Part shown: positions 25,510 to 33,787 of the stretch, in pieces
How positions within the stretch are numbered: the first letter of the stretch is position 1
Layout of the letters: the number at the start of each line of letters is the position of its first letter
NCBI GenBank assembly: GCA_963744575.1
Contig: CAVUUF010000025.1
Coordinates: forward strand, 186,001-250,000
Origin: Palsa-504 sp963744575
GTDB lineage: Bacteria; Actinomycetota; Actinomycetes; Streptosporangiales; Streptosporangiaceae
Reading direction: 5' to 3'
Length of the DNA stretch: 64,000 nt
The notes under the pieces: model-generated
The model's input: the letters and a program-made list of their open reading frames with translations, nothing else
The model's database searches: none
What the model was told of the DNA's origin: nothing
Position numbers and translations under genes: made by a program

Positions 25510-26418
25510 AGGTTCCAGTGTGGTATATCCGCGGCACCAGACGGGCCGTCGCCGGCGTGCACGTCGAGCAGCACGGGTTCGGTGCCCGGCGCGTGCAGGC
25601 CCAGGACCTGCGCGTCGGGCCAGCCCGCCCGGTGCACCGCGACGACCAGGTGCCGGCCGGCCAGGGCCAGGCCGGGCGCCCACACCCGGGCGAGCCAGGC
25701 CGCGGGCAGGCTGACCCGCAGCCGCCGCTGCTCGCCCCGCCCGGTCAGCTCGACCGAGCCCCATCCTGACCCGCGGTGCAGCCCCACCACGACCTGGTCG
25801 GGATCGATGCCGAGCCACTGCTCGGCGACCGGCGCCAGCCGCGGCCAGCGCGGCGGTCAGCGCCGGCCGGCTGCCGCGTCCCTGCTCGTCCTCGTCGTCC
25901 AGGCGGCCCTCGTGCGCCGCGGCCACGTGCCCGATCAGCCGGACCTGGAATCCGTAGCCCAGCGCGAGCAGCGACAGCATGTCGTTCCGGCGCCGGCCGG
26001 CCTGCTCGGTTTCCTGCTGGAAGTGCGCGTGCCTGGCGGCCGCCCGGGCGATCGCCGCCACCGGCGGACTGGCCAGCCGCCTCGGCCGGTGCGGCGGCAG
26101 CATGCCGCGGGCACCGGCCTGCGCGGCCGCGTCGACGTCGTCCCAGCCGATCGTGATCTCGTCGGCCGGGCCGCGCGGGCCGATCCCCAGCACGGTCAGG
26201 TCGGCGGCGTGCCGCGCCCATGCCTCGGCCACCTCGATGCACCTGGTCTTCTCCCCGCCGAGCGCGGCCAGCACCAGTTCGGCCTCGGGGTCGTCGTGTT
26301 CGGCCAGCCGTAGCTCCCCGGCTTCCCACCGAACGACGTGCCGGCCCGGGCCACACGGCAGCTGGGTCTCGCAGCTGGGCAGGCAGCTGAACCATGGATC
26401 GTTTGGCCCGTCGATCAC
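25506..26418 (-). pseudogene. Unknown protein of the MoxR/vWA module, split by a frameshift
   Basis: The gene would start at GTG 26416-26418 (overlapping the upstream stop, GTGA) and end at the TGA overlapping the MoxR start. The first part (V-I-D-G-P-N-D-P-W-F, a C-x3-C...C cysteine cluster near residues 12-22, then many helices) reads in one frame to about 25850. The second (L-A-P-V-A-E-Q-W-L-G-I-D-P-D-Q-V-V-V-G-L) reads in another to I-P-H-W-N-L. Both halves have normal codon bias and are continuous once one base is added or two removed near 25835-25860. I do not recognise the family. It is either a recent pseudogene or a sequencing error. Confidence 0.7.
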
Positions 26419-28064
26419 GGGAACCCCCAGCGCAGCGGCAGTCTGGTGCGCACCTCGGCCGAACGCCCGCCGGCCAGCACCTCGACCCAGGGCGTGGACC
26501 GGGGCAGCGGCGGCACCAGCCGCAGCCGGACCGTGCACTCGCGGTTCCCCGGTCCGGGCCGCTGCCAGCCGGCCGGGCAGGCGGCGTGCCACCGGCCGCC
26601 GCTGTCCCTGAGCCAGATGGACAGCGGGAAGTCCAGGTCGATGCCGAGGGGCCCGGGACGGCCGTCCGCGGTCAGGCCCCGGGCCAGCACGTGCAGGGAC
26701 GAGCTTCCCTCGGTGGTATGCAGGCCGAGCAGGGCCAGCCGGATGCCGTCCACCTCGGGCAGGTCGGCGGCCAGCGCCGCGCAGCCGTCGCGGGCCGGCG
26801 CCACGTCGGGTTTCCTGCGCCGGTAGTGCGCCAGCAGGCTGAGCCAGGGTTCGGGCAGGTCACGCGCGGGCGGCACGGTGATCCCGTGCTCGTCGATGCC
26901 CAGGCTGGCGCACAGCGTGGCCAGCCGGGCGGGGAGCGGGCTGGCCGGCGGCAGGACGTCGGCCGCCTCGAGCGCGGCGACGATGTCGCCGAGCGCGGCC
27001 GCCATGGCCTGCAGCGGTCCCGGCGACATCGCGGTCAGCGGCCCTCGCGGATGGTGCGGGAAATCCGGGGCCACCGTGAGCAGCCGCTCCGCGAGCATGG
27101 TCAGCAGATGCTCGCCCGGGCTCAGCGTCACGTCGCTGACCTGCGGCTCGGCGTCTGGCGGCGGGTCGGTCGCGGTGCTTGGCGAGTCGGGCGGGGCCAG
27201 GCCGATGCGTGTCACCGGGCCGAGCGGCCCCGCGACGTCGAGCCAGCGGATGTCGTCCGGCGGGGTGGGGCACAGGCTGATCTGGCTGATCCACTCGGGG
27301 CCGCCGCCGGGCGTGAACTCCAGCTCGTACCGGGCACCCCGGTCGTCGGTCACCGTGAACTGCCCGAACGGGATCAGGTCGGGGTGCTCCAGGCCCATCT
27401 GGCGCTGCAGCGACACGGTGTGGATGGCCCAGACCGCGATGAACCGCGCCCCCGAGCATGTGTGCGCGTACGACATGAGGTGCAGTTCGCCGCCGCAGCC
27501 CTCGCCGCGGAACGGGACGGTCAGCCCGACCGGGACGAACCGGTCGGGTCCGCTCCGGTCCGGGGCTGGCCCGGCCGGATCCGGCCACGCAGTCCGCCCG
27601 GGCGGCCCGGTGCGCGCCAGCATGCTCGCCTTGATCAGCGGCGCGGCCCGGACGGCCTGGCTCTGCGCGGTCCAGCGCGCCATCGCGGCGGCGCCCATGC
27701 TTCCGGCAGGCGCCTGCCCGGTAACGCCCGCGGCCGAGCCGGTCACGGCGCCGCCCGGGCCCGGTCCCTGGCTCGGCTGGCCGCGCTGACTGGCTTGACC
27801 GCCCTGACTCGCCTGACCGCGCTGACTCGCCTGGTCATGGATCTGCCGCACGCTCACGGCCAGGCCGAAGTCGGCCAGGATCTCCTCCACGGCGCCGGTG
27901 CCGAGCGCTCCGACCGCCGTCAGCGCCTGCCCCACCGCCATCATCCGGGCCCGGCTGCTGCCCGGCCCGGCCGTCCAGGGCGCCCGCGGGGCAGCCGCCA
28001 GCCAGCCGCGCAGCTGGGCCTCGGCCAGCAGTCGCAGGTATGTTTCCGCGCCCTCGCGGTTCAT
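26415..28064 (-). CDS. Unrecognised 549-residue protein, first gene of the MoxR/vWA module
   Basis: I do not recognise this family. The N-terminal 70 residues look helical (A-E-T-Y-L-R-L-L-A-E-A-Q-L-R-G-W-L). Residues about 78-102 are a Q/S/G repeat (units of Q-A-S-Q-R-G or Q-A-S-Q-G-G). A Pro/Gly-rich linker leads to a folded region with G-C-G-G-E-L-H-L-M-S-Y-A-H-T-C-S-G near 200 and many short strands, ending L-P-L-R-W-G-F-P. There is no signal peptide or membrane span. Its stop overlaps the next gene's GTG by 4 bp, so it is co-expressed with the ATPase and the vWA protein and is probably part of their complex or its substrate. Confidence 0.7.
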   Translation of the reverse strand: MNREGAETYLRLLAEAQLRGWLAAAPRAPWTAGPGSSRARMMAVGQALTAVGALGTGAVEEILADFGLAVSVRQIHDQASQRGQASQGGQASQRGQPSQGPGPGGAVTGSAAGVTGQAPAGSMGAAAMARWTAQSQAVRAAPLIKASMLARTGPPGRTAWPDPAGPAPDRSGPDRFVPVGLTVPFRGEGCGGELHLMSYAHTCSGARFIAVWAIHTVSLQRQMGLEHPDLIPFGQFTVTDDRGARYELEFTPGGGPEWISQISLCPTPPDDIRWLDVAGPLGPVTRIGLAPPDSPSTATDPPPDAEPQVSDVTLSPGEHLLTMLAERLLTVAPDFPHHPRGPLTAMSPGPLQAMAAALGDIVAALEAADVLPPASPLPARLATLCASLGIDEHGITVPPARDLPEPWLSLLAHYRRRKPDVAPARDGCAALAADLPEVDGIRLALLGLHTTEGSSSLHVLARGLTADGRPGPLGIDLDFPLSIWLRDSGGRWHAACPAGWQRPGPGNRECTVRLRLVPPLPRSTPWVEVLAGGRSAEVRTRLPLRWGFP

Positions 28065-28109
28065 GTCCTAAGTGTCCGCCATCCCCGGGACCGCCCGGAG
28101 ATCCCCGGT

Positions 28110-28538
28110 CTAGGCCGGGGTGGCGGCGGGCTGCGGTTCGGCCGACTGGTTCGGCGCGGCGTCCGTCCAGCACCGGACGATGTCACGCATGGAGAGCAAC
28201 CCCGCCACGTCATGCTCCTCTAGCACAACGAGGTGCCGGAACCCGCCCCGGATCATCGCCGCGGCGGCTTCCTCCAGGGTCCAGTCCGGCGAGGCGAAGG
28301 TGAGGCGCTCAGTGCGGTGCTGCGCGGCCAGTTCGGCGTCCGGGTCCTCGCCCGCGGCCACCGAGTCCAGGATGTCACGTTCGGTGAGGATGCCGATGCC
28401 AGCGTGCTCCGGGTCGATCACGACGGCGGCGCCGATGCGGCGCGCCGACATCATGCGCGCCGCCTGCCGCAGCGTATGCGTGGGCCCGATGGTGAGGACT
28501 AGGTGGGACATGCCGTCTCGTACCTTCACGAGTAACAC
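28110..28538 (-). CDS. Two-CBS-domain protein
   Basis: A 142-residue protein made almost entirely of a CBS pair. The first domain covers residues about 12-65 (L-R-Q-A-A-R-M-M-S-A-R-R-I-G-A-A-V-V-I, then G-I-G-I-L-T-E-R-D-I-L) and the second about 78-128 (L-E-E-A-A-A-A-M-I-R-G-G-F-R-H-L-V-V-L, then G-L-L-S-M-R-D-I-V-R). Such pairs usually bind adenine nucleotides and act as energy sensors. It is 45 bp downstream of the MoxR-module start, on the same strand but in front of it, so it might be the leading gene of the same transcript. Confidence 0.9.
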   Translation of the reverse strand: MLLVKVRDGMSHLVLTIGPTHTLRQAARMMSARRIGAAVVIDPEHAGIGILTERDILDSVAAGEDPDAELAAQHRTERLTFASPDWTLEEAAAAMIRGGFRHLVVLEEHDVAGLLSMRDIVRCWTDAAPNQSAEPQPAATPA

Positions 28539-28634
28539 CCCTGGTTCCGACGCTTGTGCACTTGTGACGTCCCATAAGCATCGGCTAATCCACCCTCGAG
28601 GGCAAGCCCCGGATTTCTCAGCCGGGCGAGTTAT

Positions 28635-29426
28635 TCACTGGTAAGAATCGCTTAGCCGGGCCAGCACCTCGTCGTGCAGGTGGCCGTTGGTGCACACCAC
28701 GCTGCCGCCGTCCGGCGTGGCCTCGCCCTCCAGCGAGGTGAACCGGCCGCCGGCCTCGGTGACGATGATCTGGAGCGCGGCCAGGTCCCACAGGTTCACC
28801 TCGGGTTCCGCGGAGACGTCGCAGGCGCCCTCGGCGACCAGCATGTGCGACCAGAAGTCGCCGAACGCCCGGGTCCGCCACACCAACCTGGTCAGGCCGA
28901 TGAAGTTGTCAAGCAGCCCCCGTTCGGACCAGCCGCCGAGCCCGGAGTAGGACATCGACGCGTCGCCCAGCTTGGTCACCCCGGACACGCGGCAGGGCGA
29001 CGCCTTGGTCAGGCTGCGCCCGGACCAGGCGCCGCCGCCGAGGGCAGCCCACCAGCGCCGGCCCAGGGCGGGCGCGGACACCACCCCGACCACCACGTCC
29101 GGGCCGTCCATCAGCCCGATCAGCGTGGCCCAGACCGGGACGCCGCGCACGTAGTTCTTCGTCCCGTCGATCGGGTCGATGATCCAGCACCGCGGTCCCG
29201 AACCGGTCCGGCCGGTTTCCTCGCCGAGCACGGCGTCGCGCGGACGGGACCGGCGCAGGACGTTGCGGAGCGAATCCTCGGCCGTCCGGTCGGCATCGGA
29301 CACCGGTGTGAGGTCGGGTTTGGTGTCGACCCTCAGGTCGAGCGCCCGGAACCGACGGCTGGTGATGTCGTCGGCGTTGTCCGCGAGGACGTGCGCGAAA
29401 CGCAGGTCATCGTCATAACGTGCCAC
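28635..29426 (-). CDS. hisN: Inositol-monophosphatase-type histidinol-phosphatase
   Basis: A 263-residue phosphatase of the IMPase fold that fits actinobacterial HisN, which dephosphorylates L-histidinol phosphate. Metal-binding motifs are clear: G-E-E-T-G near residue 70, W-I-I-D-P-I-D-G-T-K-N-Y near 82-93, and the late N-L-W-D-L-A-A-L near 214. The GTG at 29424-29426 begins V-A-R-Y-D-D-D-L-R-F-A-H, the usual HisN start. Its place near rsgA and aroA is as in Streptomyces. A more general IMPase role is the alternative. Confidence 0.88.
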   Translation of the reverse strand: MARYDDDLRFAHVLADNADDITSRRFRALDLRVDTKPDLTPVSDADRTAEDSLRNVLRRSRPRDAVLGEETGRTGSGPRCWIIDPIDGTKNYVRGVPVWATLIGLMDGPDVVVGVVSAPALGRRWWAALGGGAWSGRSLTKASPCRVSGVTKLGDASMSYSGLGGWSERGLLDNFIGLTRLVWRTRAFGDFWSHMLVAEGACDVSAEPEVNLWDLAALQIIVTEAGGRFTSLEGEATPDGGSVVCTNGHLHDEVLARLSDSYQ

Positions 29427-29493
29427 CCCGGAACGGTACCGCCTGGAATATCTCGCTGGCCAGATCCGGCGCGTCCGCGTCATACTGACACTG

Positions 29494-29787
29494 ATGGGCC
29501 ATAACGCCGGTGACCTGCTCGCCGACCCGCCGGAGCACCTGCGGGCGTTCATCCGTGACGGCAGGATCACCGCGGTGCCGGCCAAGCGCGCCCGCCGCCG
29601 TCTGCTGCTCGACCAGGTGGCCCAGGCGTTCGAGCCCGGCCGCAAGTATCCGGAGGCCGAGGTGGACGCGGTCCTCAAGTCGATCTTCGACGACCACTGC
29701 GCGCTGCGCCGGTACCTGGTCGACGAGGGGTTCATGTCCCGTAACGCGGACGGCGTCTACTGGCGGGCCGGCGGCACCGTCAGCTAA
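29494..29787 (+). CDS. DUF2087 domain protein
   Basis: A 97-residue protein matching DUF2087: A-K-R-A-R-R-R-L-L-L-D-Q-V-A-Q-A-F-E-P-G-R-K-Y-P-E-A-E-V (in part), then D-D-H-C-A-L-R-R-Y-L-V-D-E-G-F and D-G-V-Y-W-R near the end. The domain resembles a winged helix and is thought to bind DNA, although no target is known. ATG 29494 has no strong ribosome site. The gene is divergent from hisN (67 bp), so the two may share a control region. Confidence 0.85.
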   Translation: MGHNAGDLLADPPEHLRAFIRDGRITAVPAKRARRRLLLDQVAQAFEPGRKYPEAEVDAVLKSIFDDHCALRRYLVDEGFMSRNADGVYWRAGGTVS

Positions 29788-29863
29788 CGACGCGCCCCGA
29801 TATCGGCCAATCCCCCGAAAAGCCGCCGCGGATCCTCTAGGGTCACGCCCACATGGGTTCTCA

Positions 29864-29910
29864 CGATGCTGTCCTGGCGATATCGTTGCCACATTGATGC
29901 AGTTATGGCG
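29864..29910. repeat. Second copy of the CGATGCTG dispersed repeat
   Basis: This segment aligns with 11262-11300 in the same orientation: shared blocks CGATGCTG, CCTGGCGA, CG-TG and GATG over about 36 bp with roughly 10 mismatches. It holds TTGCCACAT, the complement of the ATGTGGCA found at 11253 and 50745. It lies in the DUF2087/rsgA convergent gap (29788-30084), where no gene is seen; the rest of the gap is G/C-rich repeats (GGACCGGGGCG twice). Confidence 0.5.
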
Positions 29911-30084
29911 TGCGGTTTTCTCGGCCAGGTTGTGATTGCTGGGGCTAGCGGAACTCCTGAGGCGGGACCGGGGCGCGGACCGGGGCGGTAGCCCCGCCGC
30001 GCCGCCCGGGACCGGTCGCCGGGCGCGCTTGCCGGTCGCCCGGCCAGGCGGCAAAGCGGCCGGCGAGCAGCAACCATCGAACGC

Positions 30085-31074
30085 CTAGTCTGTGCCTTCG
30101 CGGCTGCGCAGCAGGCGGCGCAGCGAGTCCAGGCGCGCCTCGGCGTGGTGCTCGCGGGCCCACTCGTCCAGCGCGCAGCCGGGGGAGAGGTGGTCGCAGC
30201 CGGGCGGGCACGCCACAGTCCCCTCGGCCAGGTCCCCGAACGACTCCACGACGCGCTCCGCGCTCACGTGTCCCAGCCCGAACCCGCGCAGCCCAGGCGT
30301 GTCGATCAGCCACCCGTCGCCCAGCGGCAGCGCCACCGCGGACGACGACGTATGCCGCCCCCGCCCGGTCACCGGGTTAACCGCGCCGACCGACCGCGCA
30401 GCCTCCGGCACCAGCGTGTTCACCAGCGTGGACTTGCCTACGCCGGACTGGCCGATGAGCACGCTGACCCGGCCGGTGAGCACGTGCCGCACCCGGGCCA
30501 GGGTGCGCGGCGGCAGTGGCCGCCTGGTGGTCAGCATCGGCAGGCCGAGCGGCCGGTAGAAGGCCCGCACGCGACGCGGCGAGGCCAGGTCGGCCTTGGT
30601 CAGCAGGAGCAGCGGATCGAGCCCGGCGTCGTACGCGGCGACCAGGCAGCGGTCGACGAAGCGGAGATTCGGTGCTGGCGAGGCCAGCGAGCAGACGATT
30701 ACCATCTGGTCGGCGTTGGCCACGATGATCCGTTCGGCTGGGTCAGTGTCGTCGGCCGACCTGCGCAGCGCGCTGGTCCGCGGCTCGACCCGGACGATCC
30801 GGGCCAGCATCCCCTCTGCGCCGGAGGTGTCGCCGGCCAGCGCCACCCGGTCGCCTACCACCACCGAGCCCCGGCCGAGCTCGCGCGCCTTCATGGCCAC
30901 GACCAGCCTGCCGTCGGCCATGCAGCCATACCGGCCCCGGTCCACACTGGTCACGAAGCCCTCGACGGCGCTGGAGTGCGCCGGGCGGCGCCGGGTGCGC
31001 GGCCGGGAGCCGCGCCCGGGGCGGACCCGCACGTCGTCCTCGTCGAGCCGCGAGTAGCTGCCCCGCGGGCTCAT
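30085..31074 (-). CDS. rsgA: Ribosome small-subunit-dependent GTPase A
   Basis: A 329-residue circularly permuted GTPase that checks late 30S ribosome maturation. An OB-fold region (residues about 40-100, V-V-V-G-D-R-V-A-L) precedes the G-domain, where motifs come in the order G4 (L-T-K-A-D, about 158), G1 (G-Q-S-G-V-G-K-S-T-L, about 209) and G3 (D-T-P-G-L-R-G-F). The C-terminal zinc motif is C-P-P-G-C-D-H-L-S-P-G-C, as in RsgA. It starts 7 bp after the aroA stop on the same strand, so the two form an operon, as in M. tuberculosis (Rv3227-Rv3228 region). Confidence 0.95.
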   Translation of the reverse strand: MSPRGSYSRLDEDDVRVRPGRGSRPRTRRRPAHSSAVEGFVTSVDRGRYGCMADGRLVVAMKARELGRGSVVVGDRVALAGDTSGAEGMLARIVRVEPRTSALRRSADDTDPAERIIVANADQMVIVCSLASPAPNLRFVDRCLVAAYDAGLDPLLLLTKADLASPRRVRAFYRPLGLPMLTTRRPLPPRTLARVRHVLTGRVSVLIGQSGVGKSTLVNTLVPEAARSVGAVNPVTGRGRHTSSSAVALPLGDGWLIDTPGLRGFGLGHVSAERVVESFGDLAEGTVACPPGCDHLSPGCALDEWAREHHAEARLDSLRRLLRSREGTD

Positions 31075-31081
31075 GACCGGG

Positions 31082-32425
31082 TCAGGGTTCCCGGCCCAGC
31101 ATCGAAGTCCACACGTCGGTGAAGTCCGGGAAGGTCTTGGCCACGGTGTCCGGGCCGGCCACCCGCAGGCCGGGCACGACCAGGCCGAGCACGGCCGCCG
31201 CCATCACCATCCGGTGATCGTGGTAGGTCCCGAACGGCTCGGCCGAAGCCGAAGTCCGCAGCGGCCGGGGCCTGATCGCCAGCCCGTCGGGCAGTTCGGT
31301 GATGTCGCCGCCGAGCGCGTTGATCTCCTTCGCCAGCGCGGCCAGCCGGTCCGTCTCGTGTGCCCGGATGTGCGCCAGGCCGGTGAATACCGACGGCGAC
31401 GAGGCCACCGCGGCCACCGCGGTGAGCACCGGCGCGAGCTCGGCCACGTCGCGCAGGTCCGCGGTGATGCCGTGGATCCGGCCGCCACCTGACACCACGA
31501 GCCCGTCCGCGCCGACCTCGCACCGCGCGCCCATCCGGGTCAGCACGTCCAGGATCGCCCCGGCCGCCTGCAGGCTGTCCCGCGGCCAGCCGGGAATGGT
31601 GACCGTGCCCCCGGTCACCAGCGCCGCGGCCAGGAACGGGCCGGCGTTGGACAGGTCCGGCTCCACCGTGACCGACCCCAGGCGGAGCCGCCCGGGCCGC
31701 ACCCGCCAGGCCTCCGGCCGCCCGGACGACACGAGCCGCCCAGACGACACAGCAAGCTCCTGCACCGACACACCCGCCGCGCGGAGCATCCGCACGGTCA
31801 TCGCGATGTGCGGCGCCGAAGGCACCGGCGGGCCCTCGTGCCGCACCTCGATGCCGTCGGCGAACCGGGGCGCCGCCAGCAGCAGCCCCGAGATCAGCTG
31901 CGACGACCCCGACGCGTCCAGCTGCACGAACCCGCCGCGGACCGCGCCGTGGCCGTGCACGATGAACGGGACCGCGCCCCGGCCGCCGTCCTCGATGTCC
32001 GCGCCGAGCCGCCGCAGCGCCGCGAGAATCGGCCCGACCGGACGCTGCCTGGCCCGCGCGTCGCCGTCGAACCGGACCCCGGCCGAGGTCAGCGCGGCCA
32101 GCGCGGGCAGGAACCGCATGACCGTGCCCGCGTTGCCCACGTCCACGTTCACCCCGGAGCCGGGGGCGGGTGGCCCGGGCGTGACACGCCAGCCCGTTCG
32201 GGTCTCATCGATCGAGTTCCCCAGCGCCCGCAGCGCCCCGGCGGCCAGCGTGGTGTCCCGGGCCCGCAGCGGGTTGGCGATCACCGAAGGGCCGTCGCCG
32301 AGCGCGGCCAGGACCAGCGCCCGGTTGGTGACCGACTTGGAGGCCGGCAGCCGGACCCGGGCGCTGACCGGCCCCGCGGCCGCCGGGGACGCCCAGGCCC
32401 GCTCCTGGTTGTTATCCGGCTGCAT
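31082..32425 (-). CDS. aroA: 3-phosphoshikimate 1-carboxyvinyltransferase (EPSP synthase)
   Basis: A 447-residue cytosolic enzyme of the shikimate pathway, joining phosphoenolpyruvate and shikimate 3-phosphate. Motifs: L-P-A-S-K-S-V-T-N-R-A-L-V-L-A near residue 27, the N-A-G-T-V-M-R-F-L-P loop near 98 (normally N-A-G-T-x-x-R), G-S-S-Q-L-I-S-G-L-L near 180, E-P-D-L-S-N-A-G near 262 and the late D-H-R-M-V-M-A near 405. ATG at 32423-32425 starts M-Q-P-D-N-N. The frame stays open upstream to 33235, but this is the antisense of the SRAP gene. Operon with rsgA. Confidence 0.95.
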   Translation of the reverse strand: MQPDNNQERAWASPAAAGPVSARVRLPASKSVTNRALVLAALGDGPSVIANPLRARDTTLAAGALRALGNSIDETRTGWRVTPGPPAPGSGVNVDVGNAGTVMRFLPALAALTSAGVRFDGDARARQRPVGPILAALRRLGADIEDGGRGAVPFIVHGHGAVRGGFVQLDASGSSQLISGLLLAAPRFADGIEVRHEGPPVPSAPHIAMTVRMLRAAGVSVQELAVSSGRLVSSGRPEAWRVRPGRLRLGSVTVEPDLSNAGPFLAAALVTGGTVTIPGWPRDSLQAAGAILDVLTRMGARCEVGADGLVVSGGGRIHGITADLRDVAELAPVLTAVAAVASSPSVFTGLAHIRAHETDRLAALAKEINALGGDITELPDGLAIRPRPLRTSASAEPFGTYHDHRMVMAAAVLGLVVPGLRVAGPDTVAKTFPDFTDVWTSMLGREP

Positions 32426-32566
32426 ACGGTTGAGCGTACTGTGCTGGCCGCGGGGGCCGCCCCCGCGGCTCGCCCGGGACGTTTGGCCGGCCTGGTTTGC
32501 GGTTATGAACTGCCAATCCAGGCTTAACGGGACGTGTCCAGACTGCATCCAGTTGAGGAAGATTGC

Positions 32567-33355
32567 ATGTGCGGTCGTTTTGTTTCGGCGCGCAAGCGCC
32601 TTGAACTCCTCGAGGAGTTCGGCGTGGAGCGTGACCGCGTGGCCGCCTCGCCCGACCCGGAGCCGGAAGCCGACTACAACGTGGCCCCGACCAGGAGGAT
32701 CCGCGCGGTGGTCGAAAGGCCCGCCCACGGGGACCAGCCGCAGGCCCGTGAGCTGCGCGTGGTGCGCTGGGGCCTGGTGCCCTCCTGGGCCAAGGACGCC
32801 TCGATCGGCAGCCGCATGATCAACGCCCGGGCCGAGACCGTGGCGGTCAAGCCGGCCTACCGGCGCGCCTTCGCCAGGCGCCGGTGCATCATCCCGGCCG
32901 ACGGCTACTACGAGTGGCAGGCCATCTCGGACGGGGGAAAGAAGCGGAAGCAGCCTTATTTTATCTACCGAACGGATGGGGGAACCCTCGCCTTCGCTGG
33001 AATCTACGAGCTCTGGCGGGACGACGCGGTCCCGGAGGATCACGAACGTGCCTGGCTGTGGACGGCCGCGATTATCACGACCCAGGCAACCGACGACGTC
33101 GGCCAGATCCACGATCGCATGCCCATGGTGATCACCCGTGAGCACTGGGCAGACTGGCTCGACCCGGGCAACACCGAACCGGGTCAGCTTCAGGCGGCGA
33201 TGCTGCCCGCCATGGCGGGCGGCCTGACGTCGCATCCCGTATCCATGGCCGTTAATTCCGTGCGGAACAACGGACCGGAGCTCATCACGCCCCTCGAGAG
33301 CACCGATGGGTCAGCCGCGGCGTCCGCCGGCAAGCAGCGGCCGCCCGGCGAGTAG
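32567..33355 (+). CDS. SOS response-associated peptidase (SRAP/HMCES-like) protein
   Basis: A 262-residue SRAP protein that would form a covalent crosslink to abasic sites in single-stranded DNA through its second-residue cysteine. The start M-C-G-R-F-V fixes ATG 32567, because Cys2 must become the N-terminus; an upstream in-frame start at 32534 would abolish activity. GAGGAAG lies about 6 nt upstream. Other catalytic parts visible: N-V-A-P-T near 45, R-W-G-L-V-P-S-W near 74, N-A-R-A-E-T near 90, R-C-I-I-P-A-D-G-Y-Y-E-W near 106 and I-H-D-R-M-P near 182. It is divergent from aroA by 141 bp. Confidence 0.95.
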   Translation: MCGRFVSARKRLELLEEFGVERDRVAASPDPEPEADYNVAPTRRIRAVVERPAHGDQPQARELRVVRWGLVPSWAKDASIGSRMINARAETVAVKPAYRRAFARRRCIIPADGYYEWQAISDGGKKRKQPYFIYRTDGGTLAFAGIYELWRDDAVPEDHERAWLWTAAIITTQATDDVGQIHDRMPMVITREHWADWLDPGNTEPGQLQAAMLPAMAGGLTSHPVSMAVNSVRNNGPELITPLESTDGSAAASAGKQRPPGE

Positions 33356-33436
33356 TTCTGAGTCCGCGGGCGCGCAGCCGGAGTTCGAGATGAGCCTGGG
33401 CTGCCCAGTGCACGCGGACGGGAGGCGAGGACACCA

Positions 33437-33787
33437 GTGGAGACGACCGTCGCCCGCAAGCGCCTTGAGGAGATGCGCGACGATCTGGACCGGACGATAG
33501 CGGTCCTGCAGGGCGAGCGGCCCGGGCCCGTGGCGGGCGCGGGCTATCCGCAGGACTCGGCCGACGCGGGGTCCATCCTGTCCGAGGCCGACCGGACCGA
33601 GGCCATCCTCCACTCCGCCCGCGGCCAGCGCGACGAGGTGCTCGCCGCGCTCACCCGCATCGACGACAACACCTACGGGCAGTGCGTCGACTGCGGCCGC
33701 GAGATCCCCGAGGGCCGGCTCGACGCGCGGCCCGACGCCGCCCGGTGCGTCGGCTGCCAGGATAAGTGGGCCAAGCGGCACCGTTAG
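33437..33787 (+). CDS. TraR/DksA family zinc-finger protein
   Basis: A 116-residue protein with a helical first half (K-R-L-E-E-M-R-D-D-L-D-R-T-I) and a C-terminal four-cysteine zinc finger, C-V-D-C-G-R-E-I-P...C-V-G-C (about residues 86-107). DksA/TraR proteins bind the RNA polymerase secondary channel. The DxxDxA-like tip motif of DksA is not obvious, so it may not act exactly as DksA. GTG 33437 follows the A-rich GGCGAGGACACCA. It follows the SRAP gene by 81 bp. Its last 137 bp are overlapped by the convergent methyltransferase reading frame. Confidence 0.85.
   Translation: METTVARKRLEEMRDDLDRTIAVLQGERPGPVAGAGYPQDSADAGSILSEADRTEAILHSARGQRDEVLAALTRIDDNTYGQCVDCGREIPEGRLDARPDAARCVGCQDKWAKRHR

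Noticed and set aside
29935..30060. tRNA-like or structured RNA in the GC-rich gap before rsgA
   Set aside because: No cloverleaf or T-loop (GTTCRA) signature could be found; it is G/C-rich repeated sequence.
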